A stretch of DNA of 64,000 nt from Eleginops maclovinus (taxonomy: Eukaryota > Chordata > Actinopteri > Perciformes > Eleginopidae): contig NC_086361.1 in the NCBI RefSeq assembly GCF_036324505.1, positions 8,654,328 through 8,718,327 on the forward strand, read 5' to 3'. Of the stretch, positions 13,424 to 53,529 are shown one piece after another. The position numbers and the translations under genes are program-made. Below the pieces are notes generated by a model. That model saw only the letters and a list, made by a program, of their open reading frames with translations, did not search any database and had not been told where the DNA came from. The number at the start of each line of letters is the position of its first letter. The first letter of the stretch is position 1.

Positions 13424-15775
13424 TGCTCCAATCAGACAGAGCAGAGGGGGTCAATACGCTCTGTCTGTCACCTTGCCAACAGGAGCTCTTATCAGGCTTC
13501 CAACCAGGCGGCGGAATATCTCGCAGCAGAAATGTGAGTGTCAACACATTATCAGGCATCATCACCCTCAAATCACAGCACAGACACTAAATCCTACACC
13601 AGAGCTTCTTCACCCTGACATCACCACAGCCCCTTACAGAAAAAACTCAGGTACCTTCATCCACAGCTGCCATCATGTTCAAAGTGGGTCGATTTGGATT
13701 GATTTTTAACTGGATGTTGTTTAATACGTCGTAGGTTATGAAACGTGTAATATTCTCATAAAAAAAACCTCAAGTTTCAAGTGGAGGTGAAACAGTGACT
13801 CTATGAGAACAAAACATACTTTTATGAGAAAATAAACCCTCAGAAATTCTGAATCTATTTATAAGACATATCCCTCACAATTTATCAGTATATTTTTTTA
13901 AATGTATAAAGAAAACTGGTAGCAGATCTATAGTTATTGTACATCTAATTCCAGTGAATCTGATGTTCCATATGTGTATTTTGAATCTTCTGTTGTTATG
14001 ACCCTAGATAACATTTGATAGATTTTGCAAGGTACTGCAGGGAAGTTGTGTCTTTCAAAACTCCCCCAATGTCTAACTAAAGATTACCCTTGCTGTTAGA
14101 GACGAGAAGTATTCTCCTGCTGCGGATTGAGTGACATATATACAGGCTTATTGTTCAGTGGAGTGGATGATTGGGAGCAAGACCTAGTCCTACACTTTGT
14201 CGAGCTCATATATACGACCTTTGTGTCCTCGCATTTCAAACTGGAAAATGGGTATTTTTCTCCTCTCTTGTTTCCACTAATACAGCTCTGCTGTGTGCGG
14301 GGAGCTGTATGTCGTCTGAATTTTAAAAGTGTTCTTGACACTGAAGCATTATCCTGCAGTAACTGGTGACAGGATGATGAACAGTTGGCTCTGCAGCAGA
14401 ATACAAGAGCAATCCAGAAGCAAATTACTCACAGGGGGAAGGTGTGCCCGGGCAATGTACGGAGAATGAACAAGTCAGAGGGATAGAAAAACAGTGTACA
14501 TTGAACTCTGTATTTTAAAAGATTGTCTTGGCGCCCAGTTAAGAGTAATTCACGTTCACAGCGAGCGTGTACGTGTGCAGCACAATCTAAGTCTGATTCA
14601 GTCTTTTATGGCCTTGTTTTTCAGAGACCGTGGATAACTTATATTACTGCCAAGGTGAAGGCCAAATAAAGCAAAGCCTTTAGCCTCGCACAAGGAGCTA
14701 TTCAGGTCATTGAAATACAACTGTGACAATCAGAGGTAAATGAATCCCTTTATGTTAGTGAGGTTGGCCAAACTGGAGCCTTGGAGTGGGTTGCTAAAGG
14801 CTACAGAGCTCATAGTGCTGCAACTGTTTTTTTCTGATCTGTGGTGGATTCAGCTAATGACGCAGAAGGAAATCAATCTACTGTAATGTTTGAGCAAAGT
14901 GACTGAAGGCATTAAGCAGTGCACATATTGTGAGTAGAGCAAGCAGCTTCAAAATGATTAAATCATTTAAATGTTTCAGTCGATTGTCAGTTTGACTTAG
15001 CAGATTTAGTACAAGTATTTCTAAGTCATGTTTCCTTAAAAGTATCATGTTAGAAAAACTGCATTAAAATGGCATGGTTCAATAAAATGTGTGTTTTTTA
15101 CTGCTGGTCATTAACTTGCATATGACTGAAATTCTAAGGATCTCTGTCAGTTTTTGTGACAAATTGACTTGTTTTGTTTCCGGTTTACTTGTTTTATTTC
15201 ATCAACACCGTTTGCAAGACTGGAACCAAAAAAACATTTCTAACAAAATTGTAGTTTTAACATTTTAGCGACTAAACAAATAAGATCAAATGTTTTAATC
15301 AGTAAGCTTTAGAGTCGAGGAAGGTCTTTTTGACTAATTTATATCTTTACCGGGCGTATACTGAGTATTTTGATCCCAAAAAGTGAGTTGCAGTATAAGA
15401 TTATTAAATCCCTTTTTGTCATATTTGACGCCATCTTGATTGTCAGTCTGTAGTTTTGTCAGAAGTACTAGAGAAGGAAAAGTAGAAACATGAGGAAGGA
15501 TCAGACTACTCCCAGTTGAGTAACTACAAAGCTCATGTTGTGTTGTCTGTCCTGTCTCAGGTACATGCATAAGAATGTGCAAAATGTCGACATTGAAGGT
15601 TAAGGTTAACTGTTGTCTTGTTTTCCCAAGGGTTAATCACCCCAAATGCATTTAAAAAAGAGCTGATGTTACCCTCTACCCTTAATGGTATCTGGCCAAG
15701 CAGATGTTTATGATTCTTTCAGCATTGTGAATGACAATGTATGTCTATGCAAACATGCAGAGCTTACACAAGAAG

Positions 15776-15907
<132 letters not shown>

Positions 15908-17965
15908 TGGACTTTATGAACTTTTTAAAATTATTCTTACATAGTACTAATTTAAACCACAACTTTTCCTGACGTTAAATACAGTTAAGTTTGAAAAAAT
16001 AAGAAAACATGGCAGGTTGGGACTAGTGGTAAAATCATAGGATCACCAATGTTTTTCTTCCCTGGGGACCTTAATAGTTTTCCTTAAAACCATAGCACAC
16101 CATTCTCAAAGTTTACGGTACAAATGGAAGAAAAACTTCATGACCTCAACTGTGTGTCACACTCAAATGTTCTCACTCTTGTGAGTTTTGTGCATTCCTC
16201 TCCGTTGCTGACAGGCCACAAGGCTGCACAAGGTCACGGGGCACAAAGAGGGAGACACAGAGGAAGAGTGGGGGGCCTCTCCCGTCAGAGCGCTGTCTGT
16301 GGACTTAGGGTGGTGGTCCCATAAATCTGCCTGAGTTGGTTTGCGAGAGTTTGAGGGACGGTTTTTCACAGGCAGCAGTGAGGGGCCACCTCCGCCTGGC
16401 CTGCAACAGAGGAGCTGTTGTCTTTCTGACGCCTCCTGTTTCTGTCCATCCACCAAACAGCATTGAGGTTCCCTGCTTGAGGCAACAGAGCCCTGTGATC
16501 TCTACTTATGGAAGATGTATGGCTGCAGGGCCTTCTGTTAAACCTGGGGTCAGATCTGCAGGGGCGCTTATGCAACCCAAACATCACAGGCACCTGGCGG
16601 AGATGAAAGGCAGGAGGCTCATTTTTCTCTCGCCCTATTACCGGTCATTTCAGTGCTGAAATGCGCCATAATAGCACTGAAAGATCTCTGGAGGCCTTTT
16701 CTGCTCGTGTAATACAGTAGGTGTGAGACCACAAATACTGCAGTCGTCATGGTGACTGGGCTCACTGCTCGGATGCCAATGCAAATCTCCCTCCGGGCAA
16801 CTGAGAATGAAAAGAAGGATTTTGGGGCTGTAACTCAAGAGGCACTCTACAGTAAATCTCTCATTTCTACCAGCGACAAGCTGATAAAGCTTGAGTTAAA
16901 ACAAGCGGAAATGACGAGCCACTAGAGATGGAAAACTAATGGGCTCATTCAACCTCAGCCAAAAGTGGTGAAAAAGGGGATAAACAACCTTTTTTTGGGT
17001 TTATTATTTCAGGCTGTTTTCATCTACAGCGCTGATACAAACAGATGGATAATTGAGTTGTGTTTGTCATAGGAAACAGGTGTTCACGTGCACATAATCA
17101 CATGGCATACACGGAAATTAATAGCCCCCCAGTACCCACTTGTGGCTCAGAGAATGGGCACCAGCTGGGCACGGTGTACGTAACGCACAAGTGTTTTGAG
17201 TGCCTTTACAAGAGGCATTCATTTGAGGATATGACTGTACAGATGGGGACAATGAGAGCTGATAGGGTCCCTGTGATTGTGATAAATGAGTTACCACAAA
17301 TTAGAGCATTCGGAAACACATGAGAGGCAAAGATAATTACCGGAGATTTACCCATTTAGAGAAAACAGTCTATAACGAACAAACATCTTGCAGACCCACA
17401 TCAGGACTGCGAGATGTTAGGAATGACTTTTGTTGCATATTTTTTCCGTGTTTCATGACATTCAGAACTTGAGAACAATAATTAATACTTTGCATGGATT
17501 AGCTGTGAGGAGGTGTTAGTAGAGTGATGCAGAGAAAATAAGGATTTCCTGCTTGTTCAGACATCAGCTTGGGTGTTTCTTTGTCACCTCCATCAGATAC
17601 TGAGCTGAGTATGCAGAGGTGATATCTACGCTGTCGTCTATCTTCACTCAAGTCAGGGTGAGCACTAAAGTTAACCTTTAAAGTATCGTAAAATAATCTG
17701 TAAATGTATGTCAAACAACCTGTACATTTCTCCAAGAAAGAATAAGTTAAGTATAATGTCAGGAATTTCTTTGTATTTTGTATAAAAAGAAGGAGATTCC
17801 TCTTATTTTTGATGTTCATTGTGTGTTGTTATTCATTTCTTTAAATTAATTTAATCAAAACGGTGACAGTTCCAGGTAGTACGTGGTCGTTAAAAAATTC
17901 AGCCAATTTGTTAACAGTGATTGTCCTTTTTAAATTGTTGGATCACTTCTTTTGGTCAGTTTCAA

Positions 17966-18090
17966 CCAGTATTAGAAAAAGTAATCAGCTATTTAAGTAG
18001 CATTAATACTCTGTTAAAATACTAACACTAAGTGTCAACTAAGTGTTCTACTGCTTATCAGTCCTGCATCCAGAATAAAAGTAGTCCTAC
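17966..18090. mobile_element. Partial hAT-like MITE copy
   Basis: The order 'accagtattagaaaaagtaatcag', 'tttaagtagcattaatactctgtt', 'gtcctgcatccagaataaaagtag' parallels the first 100 nt of the copy at 47,698 (pieces compared by eye), with a small internal insertion. It is degraded and end-truncated. Confidence 0.5.
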
Positions 18091-19294
18091 ATACAATAAA
18101 TATAAGCACAAACATATACCAAAAGTAAATGAACTCAGTTTTGCATAAAGTCCTAGGTGCAGCAGCAAGGTGCGTCAATGATAATATTTCTAAAAAATGA
18201 AATCTGTTAATCTTGTATTCCAAAGAATGTGAGCTACCCAAGAGAACATACAGAAACTATTCCTTATATGCAGACAGTGTTTTCAATCATATAAATTGAA
18301 GCTGCTGTTACTGATGTTGAAGTGTTCGTGAAAGGCTACTGCTCGGAGAAAAAACATATTTGTTTATGTATTTATTTATTTATTCATTGAAAAGGAGGAT
18401 GATGGTGCTGGCAACGTCTTGTATCTGGGAGTTGTCATTTTCTTCTCAACCAACGGATACATTACTGTGCAGAAGAAAATGCTACATGATCACACTTCCT
18501 CTCAACTCTTTCTCAGAAAAACAGCCAACACTACAACAGAGCAACAACTTCTCATTGAATTGTGTTCTGTTGACGAATGAGTAAATCAGGCTTTATTTTT
18601 GTAATTTAAACAGTAAAGCCTACATTTATTTTAATATTCATTTTGATAAGATAGCAAGTATAACTCCAGTAACTAAAAATACAACATTCGAGAGGGGGGA
18701 CAAACAAAGTCATATTGAAGTTATTGAAGTTAAGTTTATTTCAGTAACAAAATGTTGTGTCTTTCTTGTTGTTTTTTTTACAGTTTAATTTAAATTTGAA
18801 ACCTTTTAAAATCACAACAATACCCGAGGGGCAGAATAAAAAATGACATCAATGATACTAAAACCTATTGTTAGATTGTCTCATTTTGCGTCAAAATGAG
18901 TTCTCAGAGTAATTTCTCGGCTCAAATCCAAACATGATTTTTGCAATTTAAATTGACAGATACTTTCTGGGGATAGAAAAAATCATGACGACATTACTGC
19001 AGAACTTCCATAAGAATCATCCCAATTTAGATTTAAACAATATCAATTTGACAGAGCGTTTTCTGCACTTCCATAGGTACAATACAAACATGAAGTTCTC
19101 AAAGCTAATTCGGCATACATTTTGGGGTCAAACAGAAGGTTAAGAAAAAAAAACTAAGAAGAACTAGGAAAAATAAAGTCCACTAACATTTTCATTTTTT
19201 TTAATGCATTTTTGTAATCCCTGACATGTAACTTGTCTATTGATAACGAGGTCAGGCTTGTAACAGAGCAGTTCCTACAGTTCGCGCGGGGGTG

Positions 19295-19330
19295 GGGGAG
19301 GCGGGACTAGAATGTTTCCTCCGACCAATC
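19295..19330 (+). promoter_or_regulatory. nedd9: nedd9 proximal promoter: GC box and CCAAT box
   Basis: GGGGGAGGCGGGAC (19,294-19,307) matches a GC/Sp1 box. GACCAATCAG (19,323-19,332) is a good CCAAT box. No TATA box stands at the expected spacing. Local GC content rises sharply against the AT-rich flanks. The position 260-295 bp upstream of the inferred nedd9 ATG fits a TATA-less promoter with a transcription start around 19,350-19,400. The start site itself is not visible from sequence. Confidence 0.55.
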
Positions 19331-19588
19331 AGCGGCGTTCTACTCAAATGAGCCTTTCGCAGCGTCAATGTGGTGAAGAGTAGTCTGGCTCTGGAGGAGC
19401 AGAAAGAAGCGGTGCGAGATACACAGAGATTGCCAGTGCGTTGTTTTCCGTCTCTGAAGCTCTGGATGGCTGGTTAACCACACAGAAAAAACACTTCAGG
19501 CCGTGCACTCACTCAGATGTGCACTCGTTGAATGCAATAAAGCGGATATTTTACTCACTTTTTACTGGAGTCATAGAAGAGCTGCAAG

Positions 19589-46944
<27,356 letters not shown>

Positions 46945-47303
46945 TTTCAACCAGTAGACGGACTCTGTGTACATTAATATTCTCATAAATATATTTACAT
47001 TATATATATTGCTCCTCATCTTTAAGTTTGGGATGTTGTAAATAAGTCTGTGTTCTGTAAATATTTGCTCTATTTTTGTGTAGATTTGTTTTATATAATG
47101 GTATGAATATATATATATATATGTAGATGCAGTATTGGTGTCTCCGTAGGACTATGTAGACGTTTTTCATAACATTTCTGTCGCATATTATGAAGCACCT
47201 TATGAGATGTTCTGTGTTTTTCATTTTCTGCCTGTAGAGTGTTGTTGATGCGTCTTCCTGCTGGGTGTGACAGTAAATCTGCTTGTAAACCATGTTAATG
47301 TCG

Positions 47304-47340
<37 letters not shown>

Positions 47341-47370
47341 TCCACAAAGTAAAGACTGTTCTTAACCATG
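46945..47370 (+). other. nedd9: nedd9 3' UTR and candidate poly(A) signal
   Basis: No AATAAA is found in the 430 nt after the stop. The variant hexamer AGTAAA at 47,348-47,353 is followed by a GT/T-rich stretch (tgtgactgtgtctttt, from about 47,369), a reasonable cleavage context. The segment is AT-rich and includes (AT)n at 47,107-47,122 and a (TG)n tract at 47,305-47,339 just before the signal. Use of a more distal site cannot be excluded. Confidence 0.5.
47305..47339. repeat. (TG)n microsatellite in nedd9 3' UTR
   Basis: About 17 TG units ending 8 nt before the candidate AGTAAA poly(A) hexamer. In RNA this is a UG repeat, a class of sequence bound by TDP-43/CELF-type proteins. Confidence 0.9.
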
Positions 47371-47697
47371 TGACTGTGTCTTTTAATGTCTCTGACAGAA
47401 CAGATTTTTTACAGTAGAAGAGAATTTTTGCAAGAGAAGAATATTTCAGAGGAAGTGATTATGTATGCTTTACTCAGCTTGGATGTCAGGAAAGGTCAAA
47501 GTCCTTTGGCCTTTCGTAATTTAAGGAAAATTAAGTTTTGAAGGTCAAGACCGACATTTTTTCAGATAAAGCCACAACGCAACACTAACGAAATATTTCT
47601 GATTCTAATTAGAAAAGCTTTGTGTTGAAGGCAATCACTGGAAAACTAAAACAACAAAATGTTTTCTCACTATTTTTTTATTCCAAGACCTTTTAAA

Positions 47698-48027
47698 CAG
47701 AGGTGGTAAAAGTACTCAGATCTTGTACTTCAGTAAAAGTAAAATTACTAAAGGGTGGGAATACTCTGTTACAAGTAAAAGTCCTGCATTCAAAATGTTA
47801 TCAAGTAAAAGTACTAAAGTATCGGTATACTGCAGGGTAGCTTGTGAATTTACTCCAGGTGCAACTACAGTCTGATTTAAGTGTTGATTATATTTCATAG
47901 CATTAATCCAAATCCGTAACTAAAGATATTAAATATATGCAGTGGAGTAAACGTAGCAAAAGGGTGAAACAAGTTTCTCAGATAGTACTTCAGTACAGTA
48001 CTTGAGTAAATCTACTTTACACCACTG
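47698..48027. mobile_element. hAT-like non-autonomous transposon (MITE), 330 bp, best copy
   Basis: It starts CAGAGGTGGTAAAAGTACTC and ends GTAAATCTACTTTACACCACTG. Reverse-complementing the right end gives CAGTGGTGTAAAGTAG, so the two ends form imperfect terminal inverted repeats. The flanking 8-mers cttttaaa (47,690-47,697) and ctttcaac (48,028-48,035) match at 6 of 8 positions, as expected of a decayed 8-bp hAT target duplication. The interior is full of AAGTA/TACTT blocks. There is no coding capacity. At least five other full or partial copies occur in the window. Confidence 0.75.
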
Positions 48028-50007
48028 CTTTCAACCATAAATCATGTCTTCATCATTGGATAGAGGTTGTTTACTTGCCATGAATTACATCTGATACAGA
48101 AATAAAAATATACACAAGTCTTTCTGGAGCTATTGATCATATTTTATGGCTTCCATCAGCAGACGACTTTTTCTCAGTTTCATATAAAGCCCTTTTGGAA
48201 AAAAATCTAGTAAGTGGACCTTGAGATTTCCATTCCCAAGGTAAAGAATGAACTTTAATGATTGTGGTCTTTATCAGCTTGCTGCCATTGGCTGGAGATG
48301 ACCATAAATTGTGGGTGAAAGGCAGGGGGAAAAAATATACTTACTGGCTGTATTTCTATGCTATATGAGAGCGTAAAAGTCTTTGTTGTGAAAAAAAAAA
48401 GATTCAATATTAATAATATGTATTTATTTTCTCTGGAGCTTGACATGAAACTACCTGTAGTGATGAAGACCATGAGATTCAGCTATAAAGATTCAAATAT
48501 AATTCATTTCTATTTGAACATTAACGCTTCGGTTTTTGTTTTAGGCTCTGGCAAAAAAAAAAGTGAAACTTGGACCTCGAGTTAGCTTTTTAGGTTTGGA
48601 TGATGGCAAGATTTCATAAACTGAATTTACAAGAACAGTAAATGTATCCAAGGCAAATAAAATGTTGTCGGTTTTAAGGGTTTTATGCAACTGTAGCAAC
48701 CCAACGTCTTGTCAAACTCAATCACATCATGGTGGAGGCCTGCGGGATGTTTTTCATTTCAAGTCAAATCTGATCAGGGTAAATTGTACCCAATAATCTT
48801 AAGAAAGGGGTCCGAAAAAGATGACTGCTGGATATAGTGCCTCTGACATAATTCTTCACATTGCTTAAAAACATTAGATATGACACATGGAGAATAATGA
48901 TGTATGTTCCCCGGATGGTGGGAAACATGGTTCAACCAGATCAGCTGCAACACATTTTCTCTGGTTCAAAGTATGTACAGACAGTGCCTCCTGGGAACAT
49001 ACAGTTTGAGGCCTGAGGAGTAACTACAGTAACTGGCTATAGGATACAACTACATACCGCCTTTGTGTTCACCTGTCCCTTTTTTATTATTAGCAGAGTG
49101 AAATATATTCTCTGCCTGTGGAGGAGAAGCTGCTTTAGGTAGATTGGCGATTAAAGAGATGACCGCAGTGAGACGTCAGCTCCCAATCACAAAATCTCAT
49201 TAAAAATCCTTCGGGCTCACAAAAGGCTGGCACTTACAAGCAACCCAACTGGTTTTATTATTCACTGCATCCCACTCTGAGCTCTCCGGGGAGATGAGGA
49301 AGAAAGGAATTCGCAATGATTTTTAAAAAGGGTTCCCATTTAACAAACTGCACAAAGACATGGTAAATCAGGAGATGTCAGGCCCATTTTTACAAGTCTG
49401 CAGAAGCAGTGAAGTTTGGAAAAGTTTTACAGATGGCTTATATGGCAAAAATGCAATTCACTCCTTATACATGTATAATCTGCAAAAGGCCTTAAACATG
49501 GACTCTGAGGCCATTGATCAAAAGCTTCATTTAATTGATTTGAAATGCTTTAAAGTAAACTCTGACCCACTTGTCTATGTCTATATTTAATATAGCTATC
49601 TTCTCCCTCTGTCTGAAAGCAGTCTGCTCTGATTGCTTAGCTTATTAGCAGTAGTTTTGTAGTTGAGGATACCTCCCCTTTTTGCAGTAAAATAAATACG
49701 TATCAAATGAACGAAATGAAAAGAAACTTGTAATGCCTTAATTGTATGCTGTTGAGGCTGATATTTGATCAAAAGAGCATGTATACAGCAATACTTAAGA
49801 CTAGAGTCAACAGTAAAAGGCACTATATCTGAGACAAATGCACTTTTTTGAGTACATTTATTTAACTTTACAAATGTCTTCGCAAATATGGGCAAAACTA
49901 TTAAAGTATCATATATTAGGTTTAGCTAGACAATTAACCAACCTTTACCAGGTGCAACAGCACTTGGTCAATAATGTTAATCCAGAAATAATCCTTTTTT
50001 TTCCTCA

Positions 50008-50136
50008 AATGGATCATTCTGCATAAATGGGTACCCCTTATTTTTTGACTCCAACAGATTAGTATCAGCAGGACATTTACTTTCAAAAGTTAGTACTTTT
50101 ACTTGACCAAGTATAAGATTTTTCCACCAGTGCATC
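50008..50136. mobile_element. Partial hAT-like MITE (one end)
   Basis: 'ggatcattctgcataaatgg', then '...gtacttttacttgaccaag' and a terminal TTCCACCAGTG. This corresponds to one terminus of the family at 47,698. The other end is not found, so the copy is truncated. Confidence 0.55.
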
Positions 50137-50974
50137 AGGTCACACTGTGGCTCTGAACAAGTGAGAAAGACAGCTTTTGGCTGATTAATGCTTCGACCTG
50201 TGAATGGATTGGTGAATCAATGAGTTATTTTAGTGCTGGCAGCTCTAATAGATGCAGACCAGAAGAACACACAGTCCCTCTACTCCTGTGTGTCTTCTGT
50301 CACCAGGGGCAGCATGCCCAACACCTCATAAATTATTGTCTTTGCTTTACCACAATTGCATAACTACGTAAGGTGCTGCAGAGACAGAGCTAAAGCTGCA
50401 TTTTGCTGAATCCCCTGGAGCAGCTGTCTCCACCGTGCTCCCCGATGAGATACTGTCTAGTCGGATCGAGAAACAGCAAAGATGTTGGGACTGCTGAGAT
50501 GGAAATTTAGCAGTGACATACAGCAGGGAAACAGTCAGCTGCTCACCTGTCTGCTGAGTGAACAAACAAGGAAAGGTCATGGAGGAGATAATGTGTAATA
50601 TCTGCAGCCAACAGCAGGAGCAGATTTGGACTGTTTATACAGAGGGGAGAGTTGGAGGAGAGTGGATGTCATTTCCTTGGTTCACCACAATCATTTCCTG
50701 TAAAGTATTTGCAGGCTCTGAAATTACAGCTTCTTAGCTCAGCCTCCTTTTTTCTGAAAAAGCTGCCCCAGCTGCAGGCAGAAAAGTACTGGGAGGGAGA
50801 GGGGCATCATTAGGATGAAATAAACTACCAGTGAAGGTTCGCCTCAAAGTCAATTTACTGTAAGGGCGGCTTCTTAATGTCCTGCATGTGTTTCCAGGAG
50901 ATGATGGATGCAGGGGATGCTCAACTCTTGAGTCATACCACAGCTAAACGCCTCAGAGTTTGCAGTTGCGGATG

Positions 50975-51060
50975 AAGTACAACAGTAGCACTACAGTGCA
51001 TAAATACTGTTACAAGTAAAAGCCATGCATTCAGAATTTACTCAAACTAATTTAAATATC
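50975..51060. mobile_element. Partial hAT-like MITE abutting another copy
   Basis: 'gaagtacaacagtagcacta' and 'aaatactgttacaagtaaaa', then 'gccatgcattcagaa', follow the order of the first 110 nt of the copy at 47,698 (actcagatc...ctctgttacaagtaaaag-tcctgcattcaaaa). It stops just before the next copy starts at 51,072. Confidence 0.5.
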
Positions 51061-51071
51061 ACGATCCAAAT

Positions 51072-51839
51072 CAGTGGTGTTATGTACATTAACTCAATTA
51101 CTGCACTTATGTATGAATTGTAGGTACTTTGAGTTTAAATATTCAAGATCCTGATTATTATATTTCTAATTCACTACAATTCAATAATACAATACAAATG
51201 ATGAATAATCTGATAAGAATCATGATGTTCTATTAAAAAAACTGCTTTATATTCCTAGGGAGGGTTTTGGCACTCTAAATAATTTTTGGATGCTCATACT
51301 TTAGTACCATATGCACATTTTAAAGGCTTAGCTTGTATTTGTAACAGTATTTCTATGTACACTGGCATTTCAACTTTTACTTAAAGAGGCCCAATGTTGG
51401 TTTGTGGGGTTTCCCCTTTCCTGTAGAGTATTATATAGGTTTTTGTAAATGTTCTTCAAAGTTAAAATGCAAAAGTTCCCTCCAAGAGGAGTTTCACACA
51501 GTCCCCCCACCCCCCTGCTTGAAACACCTTCATTGGACTCCTTGTTTACTCCGTAATATAGTGACATCACTACACAACACTCACTCTTCTATAGGCTAGC
51601 GCTCCAACACATTGTTGTGATACGCTAAGGGGTGGGACATCTTTAAGCATTTGACCAGTCAGGTCCGTCTGAAGCCAAACCACTGGGCTCTGGTTTCAGA
51701 CAGTATGAGAAAAATAAAGAGCTTTTTGAACATTAAAGCATGTAAACATGCTACAGAAGAGGCACAAAATACAAATATGAAACCCAACAATGAGCATAAT
51801 AGGGCCCCTTTAAAGAGCTTAGAACTTATTCCACCACTG
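51072..51839. mobile_element. hAT-like MITE interrupted by a second MITE
   Basis: The left terminus is CAGTGGTGTTATGTACATTA at 51,072. The matching right terminus TTATTCCACCACTG ends at 51,839. Removing the TTAA-bounded insertion (51,381-51,813) leaves about 335 bp, almost the same length as the uninterrupted copy at 47,698. The sequence just left of the insertion (caacttttact) and just right of it (cttagaacttattccaccactg) rejoin into a family-like terminus. The 8-bp flanks no longer match well (5 of 8). Confidence 0.65.
51381..51813. mobile_element. TTAA-bounded piggyBac-like MITE, 433 bp
   Basis: The left end is TTAAAGAGGCCC and the right end GGGCCCCTTTAA. The reverse complement TTAAAGGGGCCC pairs with the left end at 11 of 12 positions. 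TTAA at both ends is the target-site signature of piggyBac-type insertion. Interior phrases such as 'cattaaagcatgtaaacatg' recall a repeat common in fish genomes. The short open frames inside are not genes. Confidence 0.7.
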
Positions 51840-51937
51840 AGCAAAAAAACACTTTGTACCATAATGAAAAAGGAACTCATCAAGATTTGCCTGTATGTGA
51901 ATGAAGTATTATGGATTATAATTATACATATTTATTA

Positions 51938-51941
<4 letters not shown>

Positions 51942-51971
<30 letters not shown>
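51942..51971. repeat. (AT)n microsatellite
   Basis: A perfect AT run of 15 units, next to the nested MITE pair. Confidence 0.9.
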
Positions 51972-51975
<4 letters not shown>

Positions 51976-53529
51976 CCGTTGTTTATTAATACATCTTACC
52001 TAATGTGTTAATTACATTTTGTTTTAATAATATATCTACAGATGTAAGATTAAATTAATATAGTTAAGTACAATTATTTCCTCTGAAAAGTAGCAGAAAT
52101 GGCAAACCCTAAAGTAAAGTATAGTACATACTTAATTCAGTGAATGTATTTATCTACTTCCCATCACCTTTTTTAGTTCCTCAACCTAAATATACAGTTA
52201 AGACTACAGTTAGAGGATACGTTTTTTATTATATTAATAATGATTTCAGTTTTGAAGGAGCTCTGGGGAAATTTACCTACATCTGAACTTTTAAAAAGTA
52301 TAAGTTTTGATAATGTGAGTGAATTGAATCCTTTGGGCCTCACTTTGCTGCATTTGGTGCAGCCACAATAATTGCAGCCTTGCATCGCATTATGCACAAG
52401 CACTTTAGGAATACTAATGACCCCCGGGGCTGAAATGGATTGAAATAAGATTAGTCGAAGACTAAAATGGTCTTTTAAAGCTAGACCGACTCAAATTACA
52501 TTATGCATATAGTAGATTAATTCATGGCATTGACTCGGGGCAGTAATTAATGGCAGTAATCCTGGTGCAGTTTAAAGGGTGCAGAGTCAACTTAGAAAAG
52601 GAGGTGTTCTGTTGTATCATCCATTTCTGTCTTCAAAACTAAGAAAGGTAAAATTGGATGTTTTTTCAAACTTGTTTTAAGTTTGTTTAAAAACATCCTT
52701 AACCAATTGTCAAAGTGGTTAAAATCAAAGTGATGGATTGTATTCTCCAGTGGCGTGGCTATGCCTATTTTTTGTGATCCACCGAAAAAGCCCTCTCAAA
52801 TGAACATTTTTAAATAAAAAAAAAAAGGACATTAACGTCTCATGCTCCTTTTTGAAGAATAAAGTTTTCAAAATGAAAATATTTCACTTAACTGTCATTG
52901 GTTATGGTATGTTTAATACTTTGATTGATGTATTTTTCATATAAGTGTTGAGAGTTGTGCCCCCTCCCCTTAAGAGCACCTGATGCATTTTTGCCCAACA
53001 TTTAGTAAAAAACCTTCCCAACACTGCCAATAGCGAATAGACTGTATTCTGTAGCATGTTGCTCATTTAAGTGTTCCCCTTTAAACTGTGACACGTTGTC
53101 TGGTTGCTGTTTTCTATTTGTGCCACACTGCCATCTGGTGGCAGGGAAACTGAATACTGCGGAAACTGCTAGTTTTTGGGAGCGCTCTAGCTCAAAAAGA
53201 AAGTCCTTCAGGATGAACAAATCAGATATTGATTTTACAAAATCCAAGACGTTCATGTCTGCCTAGAGGCCAATGTCTAAAAAACAAAACAAAAAAGCCT
53301 TATTTTCTTACAGTAATTAACCAAAGATACTTTTATCTGATACCTTGAAATAAATAAAAATAAAACCTTATGTTTCATACTCTTTCTGATTGGAATGAGT
53401 TACCAGTAAATATTTTTAATCATTTTGTTTATTTTTCTCAAACAAACATGATTTTAATTCTGTTGTTTCTTCTTTTCTTTTTAAAGAACATATTTACAGA
53501 TTCCCTTTTCTTAGGGTATGATGAAATAA

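Noticed and set aside
51402..51938. Short open frames near 51.5-51.9 kb
   Set aside because: They lie inside the TTAA-bounded MITE or across its boundary.
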